The notes beneath the pieces are model-generated. The model did not search any database, had not been told where the DNA came from, and saw only the letters and a program-made list of their open reading frames with translations. Shown in pieces: positions 23,714-33,028 of a stretch of DNA of 64,000 nt. The stretch covers positions 1 to 64,000 of the forward strand of contig CALBGI010000011.1 in the NCBI GenBank assembly GCA_937893675.1, written 5' to 3'. This stretch comes from an uncultured Blautia sp. GTDB lineage: Bacteria > Bacillota > Clostridia > Lachnospirales > Lachnospiraceae. Numbering within the stretch: the first letter of the stretch is position 1; each line of letters opens with the position of its first letter. The translations under genes and the position numbers were made by a program.

Positions 23714-25711
23714 ATGAGAATCGCAATGGCAGGAAATCCAAACAGCGGAAAGACTACCATGTACAACGCTCTGACAGGACAAAATGAACGTGTCGGAAAC
23801 TGGGCAGGAGTAACGGTGGAACGAAAAGAAAGCAGTATCAAGAAGATGTACTGCGGCAGTTCTGAGGAGTTGGTTGCGGTAGATTTGCCGGGGGCCTATT
23901 CCATGTCGCCATTTACTTCGGAGGAAAGCATTACCAACAGCTATGTGAAGCAGGAAAAACCGGATGTGATTGTAAACATTGTGGATGCCGCAAACCTGAG
24001 CAGAAGCCTGTTTTTTACCACGCAGCTTCTGGAGCTGGGAATCCCGGTGGTTGTGGCTCTTAATAAGAGTGATATCGCAGAAAAGAAAGGGACGAAGATC
24101 GACACAAAGCTTCTTTCTGAAAGGCTTGGCTGTCCGGTAATCCCAACGGTTTCGGTTTCAGCGGGACACAAAGGACTTGGCGAGGTGATCCAAACCGCAG
24201 TTTCTCTTTGCGGCAAAGGGCAGAAAGCACCCTATGTGCAGGCCGATATTGATCTGCAGGATAAAAAGGCGGTGGAGGCTGCAGACCGGAAACGGTTTAT
24301 GATGGTAAACGACATTGTGGAGGCTGCAGAAAAGAGAAAAATTTTTACCAGAGACAAAAATAAGCAGGATAAAATAGATGCCGTTCTTACGCATAAAATA
24401 GTTGGTATTCCTATTTTTGCAGCGGTAATGTTCCTGGTCTTCTACATATCGCAGTCCACCGTGGGAACCTGGATCGCGGACTGGCTGGTTGGCTGGATCG
24501 AAACCTTCCAGGCCTGGGTTGGAGAGCTGTTGTCCGGAGCGAGTCCTTTCCTGCAAGCGCTGCTGGTGGATGGAATGATCGGCGGTGTCGGTGCGGTTGT
24601 GGGCTTCCTTCCGCTGGTCATGGTGATGTATTTCCTGATTGCGCTTCTGGAGGACTGCGGTTACATGGCAAGAGCCACCGTGGTACTGGATCCTGTGTTC
24701 AAACGCGTTGGTCTTTCCGGAAAATCTGTCATTCCCATGGTGATTGGCACCGGCTGCGCCATTCCCGGAATCATGGCCTGCCGTACCATACGGAATGAGC
24801 GCGAAAGGAGAGCTACGGCAATGCTGACACCGTTTATGCCCTGCGGAGCAAAGCTTCCGGTGATCGCACTGTTTGCGGGCGCTTTTTTTGCAGATGCGCC
24901 CTGGGTGGGGCCGACGATGTATCTGGTGGGACTTGTGCTGATCTTCTTTGGCGCACTTCTGGTAAAAAAGATCACAGGCTACAAGTACCGCAAATCCTTT
25001 TTTATCATGGAACTTCCGGAATATAAGATCCCCAGCTTTTCACGGGCGGCATTTTCCATGCTCAGCCGCGGAAAGGCGTATATTGTAAAAGCCGGAACGA
25101 TCATCCTGGTATGCAATACAATCGTCCAGATCATGCAGAGCTTTAACTGGCAGTTCCAGGTGGTGGAAGAAGGCATGGAGAGCACCTCTATTCTGGCGTC
25201 TGTAGCATCTCCATTTGCATTGCTTCTGGTTCCTCTTGGTTTTGGCGTGTGGCAGCTGGCTGCAGCAGCAATTACAGGTTTCATTGCAAAAGAAAATGTG
25301 GTGGGAACCCTGGCGGTTGTGTACGGGCTGACAAATTTTATTGACACAGAAGAACTGGCGCTTGTCGGCAGCGGAAATGAGGTGGCGGCTGTCATGGGGC
25401 TCACCAAGGCCGCAGCCCTCGCTTACCTGATGTTTAATCTGTATACGCCGCCCTGTTTTGCCGCCCTCGGAGCCATGAACTCTGAAATGCAGAGCAGAAA
25501 ATGGCTGTGGGCAGGGATTGGACTTCAGTTTGGCACAGGATATACGGTAGCTTTTCTGGTATATCAGATCGGAACATGGCTGACAACCGGGGCGCCGGGG
25601 CAGGGCTTCCTTCCGGGGCTTATGGCAGTGTTGGTATTCGGTGTGATTCTTGCAGCTTTGATTTACAGAAACGAAAAAATCTTCAAGGCACAGTACAGCC
25701 TTCACACATAA
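23714..25711 (+). CDS. feoB: Ferrous iron transport protein B
   Basis: A 665-residue membrane iron transporter with an N-terminal G domain (about 1-165): GNPNSGKTTMYNALTG (G1), DLPGAYSM (G3) and ALNKSD (G4). A helical GDI-like region and roughly eight to ten transmembrane segments follow. The two Gate regions are visible, the first with IGTGCAIPGIMACRTIRN and MPCGAKLPV, whose cysteines are thought to lie on the Fe(II) path. GAAGGAGG precedes the ATG. It is flanked by feoA, the Cys-rich partner and a DUF2325 gene, forming one iron cassette probably repressed when iron is plentiful. Confidence 0.97.
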   Translation: MRIAMAGNPNSGKTTMYNALTGQNERVGNWAGVTVERKESSIKKMYCGSSEELVAVDLPGAYSMSPFTSEESITNSYVKQEKPDVIVNIVDAANLSRSLFFTTQLLELGIPVVVALNKSDIAEKKGTKIDTKLLSERLGCPVIPTVSVSAGHKGLGEVIQTAVSLCGKGQKAPYVQADIDLQDKKAVEAADRKRFMMVNDIVEAAEKRKIFTRDKNKQDKIDAVLTHKIVGIPIFAAVMFLVFYISQSTVGTWIADWLVGWIETFQAWVGELLSGASPFLQALLVDGMIGGVGAVVGFLPLVMVMYFLIALLEDCGYMARATVVLDPVFKRVGLSGKSVIPMVIGTGCAIPGIMACRTIRNERERRATAMLTPFMPCGAKLPVIALFAGAFFADAPWVGPTMYLVGLVLIFFGALLVKKITGYKYRKSFFIMELPEYKIPSFSRAAFSMLSRGKAYIVKAGTIILVCNTIVQIMQSFNWQFQVVEEGMESTSILASVASPFALLLVPLGFGVWQLAAAAITGFIAKENVVGTLAVVYGLTNFIDTEELALVGSGNEVAAVMGLTKAAALAYLMFNLYTPPCFAALGAMNSEMQSRKWLWAGIGLQFGTGYTVAFLVYQIGTWLTTGAPGQGFLPGLMAVLVFGVILAALIYRNEKIFKAQYSLHT

Positions 25712-25730
25712 AGAAGAGGAGGAAATGAAT

Positions 25731-25913
25731 ATGGCGAATGCAGTTGTTCTGGGAATTCTGATTTTGGCAGTCGGAGGTGCGGTTTACTATATGATCAAGG
25801 CGAAAAAGAATGGAATAAAATGTATTGGCTGCAGCTGTGGAGGCTGCTCTTGTGAGAAAGATAAAGATCATGCCGGTTGCAGCTGCAGCTGTCAAAGCAT
25901 GAGAAAGGGATAA
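25731..25913 (+). CDS. FeoB-associated Cys-rich membrane protein
   Basis: A 60-residue protein: one N-terminal transmembrane helix (about 2-22) and a cytoplasmic or surface tail with eight cysteines arranged CIGCSCGGCSC and CSCSC. The family is found next to feoB in Firmicutes and is thought to aid iron handling, but no activity has been shown. The start at 25731 is eight bases after AGGAGG; ATG 25725 would be only two bases away. It follows feoB by 19 bases in the same operon. Confidence 0.9.
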   Translation: MANAVVLGILILAVGGAVYYMIKAKKNGIKCIGCSCGGCSCEKDKDHAGCSCSCQSMRKG

Positions 25914-25923
25914 GGGAAAGCCT

Positions 25924-26205
25924 ATGAGTGTTGTGATCGTGGGCGGCCATGACCGCATGGTTTCCCAATATAAAAAAATATGCAGATCCTACAAATGCAA
26001 AGTTAAAGTATTCACACAGATGAGGGCGGATTTCGGAAAACAGATCGGCTGTCCGGATTTGCTGGTGCTTTTTACCAGCACCGTTTCTCACAAAATGGTA
26101 AAAACGGCATTGGATGGAGTAAATGACGAAAAAACAGACGTCATTCGCAGCCATTCCAGCAGTCAGAATGCGCTGACCGAAATTCTGGAAACTTGCTGCC
26201 GCTGA
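25924..26205 (+). CDS. DUF2325 domain-containing protein
   Basis: A 93-residue cytoplasmic protein that starts MSVVIVGGHDRMVSQYKKIC, a Rossmann-like beta strand and Gly-rich turn typical of DUF2325. LVLFTSTVSHKMV and SHSSSQNALTEIL are also family hallmarks. Two cysteines (Cys20 and Cys25 in ICRSYKC) and a C-terminal CC could bind metal. The start lies 10 bases after the Cys-rich gene, so it is the last gene of the feo cassette. Function is unknown; the position suggests iron or redox sensing. Confidence 0.85.
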   Translation: MSVVIVGGHDRMVSQYKKICRSYKCKVKVFTQMRADFGKQIGCPDLLVLFTSTVSHKMVKTALDGVNDEKTDVIRSHSSSQNALTEILETCCR

Positions 26206-26230
26206 TTTCCTCTCTTTTTCCTGGATTTCC

Positions 26231-26259
26231 TTTACAAGGAGAAGAAAACATGTTAGAAT
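26231..26259 (+). promoter_or_regulatory. Promoter of RNase P RNA
   Basis: TTTACA and TAGAAT are spaced by 17 bases. Transcription would start near the first base of the RNA at about 26266. Confidence 0.72.
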
Positions 26260-26266
26260 AGCCAAA

Positions 26267-26619
26267 GCGCAACCAGGCCAGGTGGTCGCGGCTGAACAGA
26301 CGAAAGGGTTCAGACGAGGAAAGTCCGGGCTTCACAGGGCAGGATGCCGGATAACGTCCGGTGGAGGCGACTCCCAGACCAGTGCAACAGAAATAAACCG
26401 CCTTCCTCTGGAAGGTAAGGGTGGAAAGGCAGTGTAAGAGACTACCGCCGTTGTGGTAACAGAACGGGCATATGTAAACTCCATTCGAAGCAAGACCGAA
26501 ACGAAAGCAATACGGCGGCCCGTCGTGCTTTCAGGTGGGTCGCTTGAGCCCTTTGGCAACGAAGGGCCTAGATAGATGACCACTCAACGACATAACCCGG
26601 CTTATCGGTCTGATTGCGC
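26267..26619 (+). ncRNA. rnpB: RNase P RNA (type A)
   Basis: The catalytic RNA that trims tRNA 5' ends. The conserved core is plain: GAGGAAAGTCCGGGCTTC near 26318, ACAGAAATAAACCGCC near 26387, GGTAAGGGTGGAAAGG, GTAAGAGACTACCGCC and AGATAGATGACCACTC near 26572. Helix P1 pairs GCGCAACCAG (26267-26276) with CTGATTGCGC (26610-26619) with one mismatch, which fixes the ends to within a few bases. The length of about 353 bases fits the ancestral A type, despite its Firmicutes host. Confidence 0.95.
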
Positions 26620-26645
26620 ATTTTAGGAAAGCTAAATACAGTGTG

Positions 26646-26686
26646 AAAGGTATTGTTGTCCGGGATGGATGACAGTACCTTTTTTA
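26646..26686 (+). terminator. Terminator of rnpB
   Basis: A 15-bp stem with two G-U pairs (AAAGGTA... / ...TACCTTT), followed by TTTTTTATT. It overlaps the stop codon of the convergent TetR gene. Confidence 0.82.
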
Positions 26687-27265
26687 TTCCTTGAACACCT
26701 GCATTCCATGGAGGATGATTTTTTCGGTGAGCTCTGCGATTTCATCCGCGGTCTGTGATGCGTTGCTGCTGTTAAGCCAGTTTTCGATAATGCCGATACA
26801 GCCGGACAGCATAAAAGCATAAAAGGGTTCATACAGCTCAGAAGCCCGGTTGGAGTAGAGATATTCCCAATCCGAAAAACATTTTTCTTTGAGAACCGTT
26901 TTTAATTTGTTGATAAAATTCCGGTCGCGATTTACGCCAAGGACCATTCGGCAAAAATCAGAATTATCCGCAAGAAAACGGAAAATGCTTTTTAGCAGAA
27001 GAGACGGTTTTCCATTGCTTTCCTCCGGTGAGTACGCATGGATGATCTCATTGAACTGCTCCAGAATTTCCGACTCAATATGATCCAGCAAATCATACAT
27101 ATCTCTATAGTGCAGATAAAAAGTTCCGCGATTTAAGTCCACATGATCGCAGAGCTCCTTTACCGTAATCTGCTGAATCGGTTTTTGCTGCATCAAATCC
27201 AGAAAGCCATCCTTCAGCATTTTCTGTGAGCGGAGGACGCTCCTGTTTTTCTTTTTTTCGCTCAT
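26684..27265 (-). CDS. TetR/AcrR-family transcriptional regulator
   Basis: A 193-residue repressor-type protein. The N-terminal helix-turn-helix (about 12-58) contains ITVKELCDHVDLNRGTFYLHYRDMYDLLDHIE, the standard TetR recognition region; the C-terminal ligand domain (about 75-190) includes two hydrophobic helices and resembles TetR_C regulators of Clostridia. The start at 27265 follows GAGGGGG by eight bases. It is divergent from the MMPL exporter, with 157 bases between the starts, so it most likely represses that exporter and itself. Confidence 0.88.
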   Translation of the reverse strand: MSEKKKNRSVLRSQKMLKDGFLDLMQQKPIQQITVKELCDHVDLNRGTFYLHYRDMYDLLDHIESEILEQFNEIIHAYSPEESNGKPSLLLKSIFRFLADNSDFCRMVLGVNRDRNFINKLKTVLKEKCFSDWEYLYSNRASELYEPFYAFMLSGCIGIIENWLNSSNASQTADEIAELTEKIILHGMQVFKE

Positions 27266-27339
27266 AAGGTTACCCCCTCTTTTTTTGAACATTTCTATGA
27301 AAAGTGTTGAATTATAAACATTGTATTTCATATTGATTA

Positions 27340-27368
27340 TTGCATTTTCAATCTTCCATTCCTATAAT
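27340..27368 (+). promoter_or_regulatory. Promoter of the MMPL/heptad-protein operon
   Basis: TTGCAT and TATAAT are spaced by 17 bases in the AT-rich divergent region upstream of the exporter. No strong operator palindrome for the TetR protein stood out by eye. Confidence 0.68.
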
Positions 27369-27422
27369 AACATAAGTACAAAAATAAACAAGTGTCTATT
27401 TTATAGGAGGGAAACGCATGAT

Positions 27423-29504
27423 ATGGACAGATACACAAATTTTATCCTAAAGCACAAAAAATTTATCATCGGTATTTTTCTCATCTTAACGGTTGTATGT
27501 GCCGGACTTTCCACTTTGGTAGGTGTGAATTACAATTTTGCAGATTATTTGCCGGAGGATGCGGCTTCCACAAAAGCGATTGATGTGATGGAAGAAGAGT
27601 ATGACCAGCCGGTTCCCAATATGCGGGTAATTCTCTACGACGTTTCTATTTCAGAAGCGCTGCGCTATAAAGAAGAAATTGCTCAGACGGAGGGAGTGGA
27701 GGAAGTCAGCTGGCTGGATGACGCCGTTGACATTTATGCCCCTCTGGAAACCGCAGACCAGTCAGTGGTCGATGCCTGGTATAAGGACGGGAATGCCCTG
27801 TTTTCCGTGACCATAGCGGATGACAAAAAAGATACTGCGGTAGCACAGATCAGGGACATTATCGGAGAAGACAACGCGATGTCCGGCTCTGCTGTCACGG
27901 ATGTGCTTTCTCCGGTGCACACCTCAAAAGATATCCAGCAGATCATGGGATTTGTAATTCCTATTGTAATCGTGGTGCTGCTGCTGACAACGAATTCCTG
28001 GTTTGAGCCGGTTCTGTTTATGATCACCATTGGGATTGCCATTATTCTGAATATGGGAACCAATCTGATCTTTGGGGAGATTTCCTTTGTGACAAACGCG
28101 GCGGGAAGCGTTTTGCAGCTGGCGGTATCCATGGATTATTCCATTTTTCTTCTGCATCGTTTTTCTGAAAACAGAAGCCAGGGAAAGAACGTGCAGGAGG
28201 CCATGATCGCGGCGGTAAAACAGTCGATCGGTTCGGTTATGTCGAGCGGTCTTACAACGGTAACCGGTTTTGCGGCGCTGATCCTGATGCGTTTCAGAAT
28301 CGGACCGGATATGGGCTGGGTTATGGCAAAGGCGATCGCACTGAGCCTTATCTGCGTGCTGTGTCTGCTGCCGGCTCTTGCGATTTCAACCTACCACTGG
28401 ATCGACAAGACACAGCATCGTCCTATATTCCCGGATTTTCGCAAGGCGTCCGGCTTTATTATGAAGTGCAGACTTCCGGTGTTTTTCATAGTTGCGGTGC
28501 TGGTTGTTCCCTGTATTATAGCCCAGGGAAAAAATGATTTTCTTTATGGTGCGAGCCGGATCTACAGCACCAACGCGACGCAGATGGGACGGGATCTCCT
28601 GGCTGTGGAAGAGGAGTACGGCGTATCAAATCCGGTTGTGGTCATGGTTCCAAAGGGAGAAATCCAAAAGGAAATTGCCATGAACGAGGAATTTAAAAAG
28701 GAAGACTGCGTGGACTCCGTGATATCCTATGTGAATACCGCCGGAGCATCCATTCCCACAGATTTTGTTCCGGACGAGGAGGTTTCCAAGCTTTATTCAG
28801 AGCATTACAGCCGCTTTATCCTGAGTCTGAATGTGGAGGAAGGAAAAGCGGGGTGGGATGATTCCCTGAATAAAATCCGCAGCATCAGCGAGAAATATTA
28901 CGGAAAAGACGCGCTGATCGCAGGGGATCTGGCAAGCACTCTGGATTTAAAAACCACTATTACGCAGGACAATATGCGAGTAAATTCACTGGCGATCGGG
29001 TTTGTATTTCTGATCCTTCTGGTGACCTTTAAATCCATAAGCATTCCGGTAATTTTGACGCTGGTGATCGAAACTTCCATATGGATCAATCTGGCGATCC
29101 CCTATTTTCAGGGAACCTCCCTGTACTATATCGCCTATCTCATTATCAGTTCCGTACAGCTGGGAGCCACAATCGATTATGCGATCCTGTTTACCAGCCG
29201 TTATGTGGAACTGAGAGAAACCCAGACCAAAAAGAAGGCTGCCAGAGAGGCCATACGCCTCTGCCTGCTTTCCGTATTTACCTCTTCTGTCATTTTGTTT
29301 GCGGCAGGAACCATACTGGGCAAAATTTCCACAAATATGGTATTGAGTCAGCTCGGCATTCTCATTGGCAGAGGCGCTGTAATATCCTTTGTTCTGGTGT
29401 TCACCGTACTTCCGGCAATGCTCGTTATGCTTGACGGTCTGATCCAAAAAACAACACTGCATCTGCATTTTATAAAGGAGGAATCTTGTCATGAACAGAA
29501 ATAA
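27423..29504 (+). CDS. MMPL/RND-family transporter
   Basis: A 693-residue proton-driven export protein of the MMPL branch of RND. It has about twelve transmembrane helices in two halves (helix 1 at 12-31, helices 2-6 near 175-330, then helices 7-12 in the second half), with extracytoplasmic loops at about 35-170 and 370-510. Each half carries the conserved intramembrane Asp-Tyr proton-relay motif: VSMDYSIFLLHRF and LGATIDYAILF. The start at 27423 has GGAGGG 11 bases upstream. It overlaps the next gene by 14 bp, so the two products are made together. Substrate unknown; lipids, drugs or peptides are possible. Confidence 0.9.
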   Translation: MDRYTNFILKHKKFIIGIFLILTVVCAGLSTLVGVNYNFADYLPEDAASTKAIDVMEEEYDQPVPNMRVILYDVSISEALRYKEEIAQTEGVEEVSWLDDAVDIYAPLETADQSVVDAWYKDGNALFSVTIADDKKDTAVAQIRDIIGEDNAMSGSAVTDVLSPVHTSKDIQQIMGFVIPIVIVVLLLTTNSWFEPVLFMITIGIAIILNMGTNLIFGEISFVTNAAGSVLQLAVSMDYSIFLLHRFSENRSQGKNVQEAMIAAVKQSIGSVMSSGLTTVTGFAALILMRFRIGPDMGWVMAKAIALSLICVLCLLPALAISTYHWIDKTQHRPIFPDFRKASGFIMKCRLPVFFIVAVLVVPCIIAQGKNDFLYGASRIYSTNATQMGRDLLAVEEEYGVSNPVVVMVPKGEIQKEIAMNEEFKKEDCVDSVISYVNTAGASIPTDFVPDEEVSKLYSEHYSRFILSLNVEEGKAGWDDSLNKIRSISEKYYGKDALIAGDLASTLDLKTTITQDNMRVNSLAIGFVFLILLVTFKSISIPVILTLVIETSIWINLAIPYFQGTSLYYIAYLIISSVQLGATIDYAILFTSRYVELRETQTKKKAAREAIRLCLLSVFTSSVILFAAGTILGKISTNMVLSQLGILIGRGAVISFVLVFTVLPAMLVMLDGLIQKTTLHLHFIKEESCHEQK

Positions 29505-31932
29505 AATCATTATGCGAACAGCATCCATAGCGTTGAGCGCTGTTATGGCAGCAGCCGGGGAATGTGCGGTTTTTGCCGCTTCGCCAGAGCGGTTGAAAGA
29601 TGAAAATGTCTATGTCAACTTAAATGAGGACGGAAGTGTTTCCGGAATCTATGTGGTGAATGAATATACCTCTCAGAACGCCGGAACGGTAACCGATTAT
29701 GGAGACTATGAAACCGTAAAAAATCTGACAACGGATGAAGAGATCCAATTGTCCGGCAACAAGGTGACGGCAGAGGTACCGGAGGGGAAATTTTATTATC
29801 AGGGGAATCTGAAAACCAAAGAAATGCCCTGGGAAATCAAAATTACTTACTATTTGGATGGGAAGGAGATTGCGGCAAAGGATCTGGCGGGCAAAAGCGG
29901 TAATCTGGAAATACGTCTGAATATCCGTGAGAACAAAGCCTGTGATTCCTCATTTTTTGATAATTATCTTTTGCAGGCAACGGTCGTTCTGGATACAAAA
30001 ACCTGCACGGAAATCAGGGCGGACGGAGCTACCGAGGCAAATGTGGCATCTGACCGGCAGCTTTTATACAACGTCATGGCCGGGCAGGAGAAGGACATTT
30101 CCATTACTGCAAAAGTCCAGGATTTTGAAATGAATGGAATTACCTTTCAGGCAGTTCCCATGGGCTTTGATATCGACGATGAAGCTTTGGATCTGTCAGA
30201 ACTGGAAGACAAAACAGCGGATGTGAAGGAAGCGGCGCAGAAGCTGGACGATGGAGCCAGGGAACTTCAGACCGGAGCACAGGACGCTGTGGACGGCGGC
30301 GGACAGCTGGCGGCGGGAAGTTCTGAACTGGAATCCGGCGCTGCAGATCTGCAGTCCGGAATGGGCGAGATTGTAAGCGGAGGCGATTCGCTGGCGGGGG
30401 CAGCGCAGGCCTTGTCCCAGGGGATCTCAGAGTACACGGCAGGCGTTGGCAGTCTCACAGAAGGAATCCGTGCCTATGTAGGCGGCGCACAGCAGCTTGG
30501 AGCGGGTGCTTCCCAGCTGGCGCCTTTGGAAAATTTGTCCCAGGTCAGCGATGGGATCAACGCCTTATATCAGGCGGTTGCTTCTGCAGACACGCAGGAA
30601 AGCCTTCAAAGCGGTGCCGACACTTTGACGGCGGGGCTGGGTGCGATCTGCCAGCAGCTTGCTGCCCTTCAGGAAAATTCGGACAGTGAGGGTCTGCAGC
30701 AGCTTGCAGAAATGCTGGGACAGTTTCAGGCAAGTGCCTCTGAACTGGCTTCCAACACAGAAAATCTGGGAAGTCAGATGAATCTGTGCGCAGAGGCAGT
30801 GGGGCAGGTGGCGGCTGTCTATGAACAGCTGACCGGCGCTGTGACAGGGCAGGTAGACGCGGCAAATCAAGAGCTTGCGCAGGCAGGGCAGAGCATGGCA
30901 GACAGTGTGAACAGCCAGATTGCGGATGTGAACAGTCAGATAAGCGCAGCAGCCGGCAGTATGAACGCCCAGGTAGACAGCGCCATAGGCGCGGTGCAGG
31001 CAGCGGCAGATGCAGGAAGCATTGACCAGGAAACTGCAGACGGAATCATCGGGCAGCTGGATGCTTCCAGAGTGTCGGAAACTACCGTTTCCTCAGTAGA
31101 AGCGCCGGTTCTTTCCACTGCGGTGCAGCTTCCTGACGGAGGCGGGATCAGCGCTGTTTTTGAGCAGTTGTCAGCGGCGGGAAGCCAGCTGAGCGAGGCG
31201 GCGGCAGGATATCAGACCGCTGCTGAACAGATTGGCGCGTTGGCGGGCAGCCTGCCGCAGACACAGGATACCGGTTCTCTGGACGCCTTATCTGCAGCGC
31301 TGAATGAGGCTTACGCCGGCGCACAGAGCCTGAGTGAAGGTGTGCGAAGTGCCGGGGAAGCGTTGGGCACATTGGCGGAGAGCACTGCCGGTTTTCCGGC
31401 GGCTTCGGAAGGCGTAAAGGAGCTTCTGGCAGGTTTTTCAGCTCTTCAGGAAAACGATGAGGCTCTGCTCAATGGCGCAGATATGCTTACGGAATCTTCA
31501 CAGACTCTGGTAGACGGTGTTTCTGCTCTGGCAGGAGGCACGGTTGAATTAAACGATGGTCTTGGAGCCGTTTCCGCCGGGGTAGATGCTCTTTTTGAAG
31601 GTGCAGACAGCTTGAACAGCGGAATGGACAGCATGATGGACGGTCTTACAGCGCTTTCCGGAGGAACCGGCGATCTTGCCGAGGGAACCGGAGAATTTCG
31701 GGAAGAGACCGGAAATATTGATGAAAAAATGGATGATGAGATTGATAAAGTGTTGGAGAAGATATCCGGCGGCGAGTATACGCCCGTTTCCTTTGTATCA
31801 GAAAAAAACAGCGATATCGGTCTGGTACAGTTTGTCATGAAAACAGACGGCATCACCATCCCGGAGCCGGAAGAGAAGGAAGAAGCGGCTGCAGAGGAAA
31901 ACTTTTTGGATAAAGTGAAAGGGTTATTTTAA
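29491..31932 (+). CDS. Secreted protein with long Leu-x-x-Gly heptad repeats
   Basis: An 813-residue protein with a Sec signal peptide (about 1-30), a beta-rich head (about 35-215), a very long Ala/Gly/Ser/Gln-rich region (about 220-780) of seven-residue repeats such as LDDGARELQTGAQ and LAAGSSELESGAADLQSG, and a charged tail. Such repeats occur in YhgE/Pip-type proteins that act with type VII systems or phage receptors, but those have transmembrane ends and this one does not. No lipobox or sortase motif is visible. The start overlaps the MMPL gene by 14 bp, so it is probably a partner of that exporter. Confidence 0.82.
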   Translation: MNRNKIIMRTASIALSAVMAAAGECAVFAASPERLKDENVYVNLNEDGSVSGIYVVNEYTSQNAGTVTDYGDYETVKNLTTDEEIQLSGNKVTAEVPEGKFYYQGNLKTKEMPWEIKITYYLDGKEIAAKDLAGKSGNLEIRLNIRENKACDSSFFDNYLLQATVVLDTKTCTEIRADGATEANVASDRQLLYNVMAGQEKDISITAKVQDFEMNGITFQAVPMGFDIDDEALDLSELEDKTADVKEAAQKLDDGARELQTGAQDAVDGGGQLAAGSSELESGAADLQSGMGEIVSGGDSLAGAAQALSQGISEYTAGVGSLTEGIRAYVGGAQQLGAGASQLAPLENLSQVSDGINALYQAVASADTQESLQSGADTLTAGLGAICQQLAALQENSDSEGLQQLAEMLGQFQASASELASNTENLGSQMNLCAEAVGQVAAVYEQLTGAVTGQVDAANQELAQAGQSMADSVNSQIADVNSQISAAAGSMNAQVDSAIGAVQAAADAGSIDQETADGIIGQLDASRVSETTVSSVEAPVLSTAVQLPDGGGISAVFEQLSAAGSQLSEAAAGYQTAAEQIGALAGSLPQTQDTGSLDALSAALNEAYAGAQSLSEGVRSAGEALGTLAESTAGFPAASEGVKELLAGFSALQENDEALLNGADMLTESSQTLVDGVSALAGGTVELNDGLGAVSAGVDALFEGADSLNSGMDSMMDGLTALSGGTGDLAEGTGEFREETGNIDEKMDDEIDKVLEKISGGEYTPVSFVSEKNSDIGLVQFVMKTDGITIPEPEEKEEAAAEENFLDKVKGLF

Positions 31933-31958
31933 GCATTTTTAAAGGTACTGCAAAAGAG

Positions 31959-32003
31959 AAAGACCCCAAGAAAGGCAGAGATGCTTTTCCTGGGTCTTTT
32001 TTT
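31959..32003 (+). terminator. Terminator after the MMPL/heptad operon
   Basis: AAAGACCC...GGGTCTTT forms a long stem with minor bulges and is followed by a run of T. Confidence 0.85.
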
Positions 32004-32114
32004 GTAATTTCCTATGATTCCATAATATTCTTATTATATAAAAAGCGCTCTGCCTATTTTGCAAGATTTTTGGAAATGGTCTTCCCAAAACGGGTCAATG
32101 GAATTAAAATAGGG

Positions 32115-32131
32115 TTGACCGAATCGGTTAG
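32115..32131 (+). promoter_or_regulatory. Palindromic operator upstream of the ABC exporter
   Basis: TTGACCGA-A-TCGGTTAG: ACCGA and TCGGT form a perfect 5-bp inverted repeat and six of eight positions match overall. A second GGTCAA/TTGACC repeat spans 32093-32120. It looks like a TetR-type operator 16 bases before the start codon, but no matching regulator gene adjoins it. Confidence 0.5.
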
Positions 32132-32146
32132 AAAGAGTGACGGAAT

Positions 32147-33028
32147 ATGGAGATTATTAAAACGACAAAGCTTACGAAATACTATGGCAAGGCGAGAGGT
32201 ATCCTCGACCTTGACCTGACGGTAACACAGGGGGATTTCTTCGGTTTCATCGGACCAAACGGCGCCGGAAAATCTACGACACTTAGAATATTGCTGGGGT
32301 TGATTGCCCCCACCGCGGGCAGCGCAATGATATTTGGAAAAGATGTCACAAAAGAAAGGGAATCCATTTTGCAGGATATTGGATATCTCCCCTCAGAGAC
32401 ATCCTTTTATCAAGGAATGAAAGTGAGGGAGGTATTGAAGCTGTCTGCCGATTTCCGGAAAAGGGACTGCACCGCTGAAGCAAAAGTGCTCTGTGAGCGC
32501 CTGCAGCTTGATACATCCCGAAAGACAGAAGAGCTGTCCTTTGGCAACAGAAAGAAGGTTGCTATTGTCTGTGCTTTACAGCACCGACCAAACCTGTTGA
32601 TGTTGGATGAACCGACAGGCGGATTGGATCCACTGATGCAAAAAGAGTTTTTTGATATTCTTCGGGAGAGAAACAGGGAAGGTGCAACGATTCTTTTGTC
32701 CAGCCATGTTCTTTCGGAAATTCAACGAAACTGTACCAGTGCGGCGATTATCCGTGATGGTAGAATCATTGCATGTGACCGTGTGGAAGACCTCTTGAAA
32801 ACAAATACAAAACGTATTACGGTTCATGGCATCGTTGACTTAGAACGCCTGCATGGTGTTCGGGATAAAAACGATTCAGAACATGCTGTGAGTTTTCTTT
32901 ACAACGGTGATATGGGCAGTTTACTGAGAACATTGTCTTCGGGGCAGATTGATGATCTTACCGTTTCGGAGCCTGATCTGGAAGAAATTTTTCTTCACTA
33001 TTATAAAAAGGATGGTGAAAGAGTATGA
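32147..33028 (+). CDS. ABC transporter ATP-binding protein
   Basis: A 293-residue cytoplasmic ATPase. Walker A is GPNGAGKSTTLR at about 37-48. The signature is the variant LSFGNRKKV near 129, Walker B is LLMLDEPTGGLDP near 149-161, and the H-loop is LLSSHVLSEI. The C-terminal ~80 residues are an extension common in exporters of the YtrB/NatA/CcmA-like type. It overlaps the permease gene by 4 bp (ATGA). The region is clearly more AT-rich than its neighbours, which suggests acquisition. Substrate unknown; drug or peptide export is the usual role. Confidence 0.92.
   Translation: MEIIKTTKLTKYYGKARGILDLDLTVTQGDFFGFIGPNGAGKSTTLRILLGLIAPTAGSAMIFGKDVTKERESILQDIGYLPSETSFYQGMKVREVLKLSADFRKRDCTAEAKVLCERLQLDTSRKTEELSFGNRKKVAIVCALQHRPNLLMLDEPTGGLDPLMQKEFFDILRERNREGATILLSSHVLSEIQRNCTSAAIIRDGRIIACDRVEDLLKTNTKRITVHGIVDLERLHGVRDKNDSEHAVSFLYNGDMGSLLRTLSSGQIDDLTVSEPDLEEIFLHYYKKDGERV

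Noticed and set aside
29491..31932. Tandem DNA repeats in the heptad protein suggesting a satellite or CRISPR-like array
   Set aside because: The repetition is at protein level (Leu-x-x-Gly heptads); the DNA units differ and there are no constant repeats with spacers.
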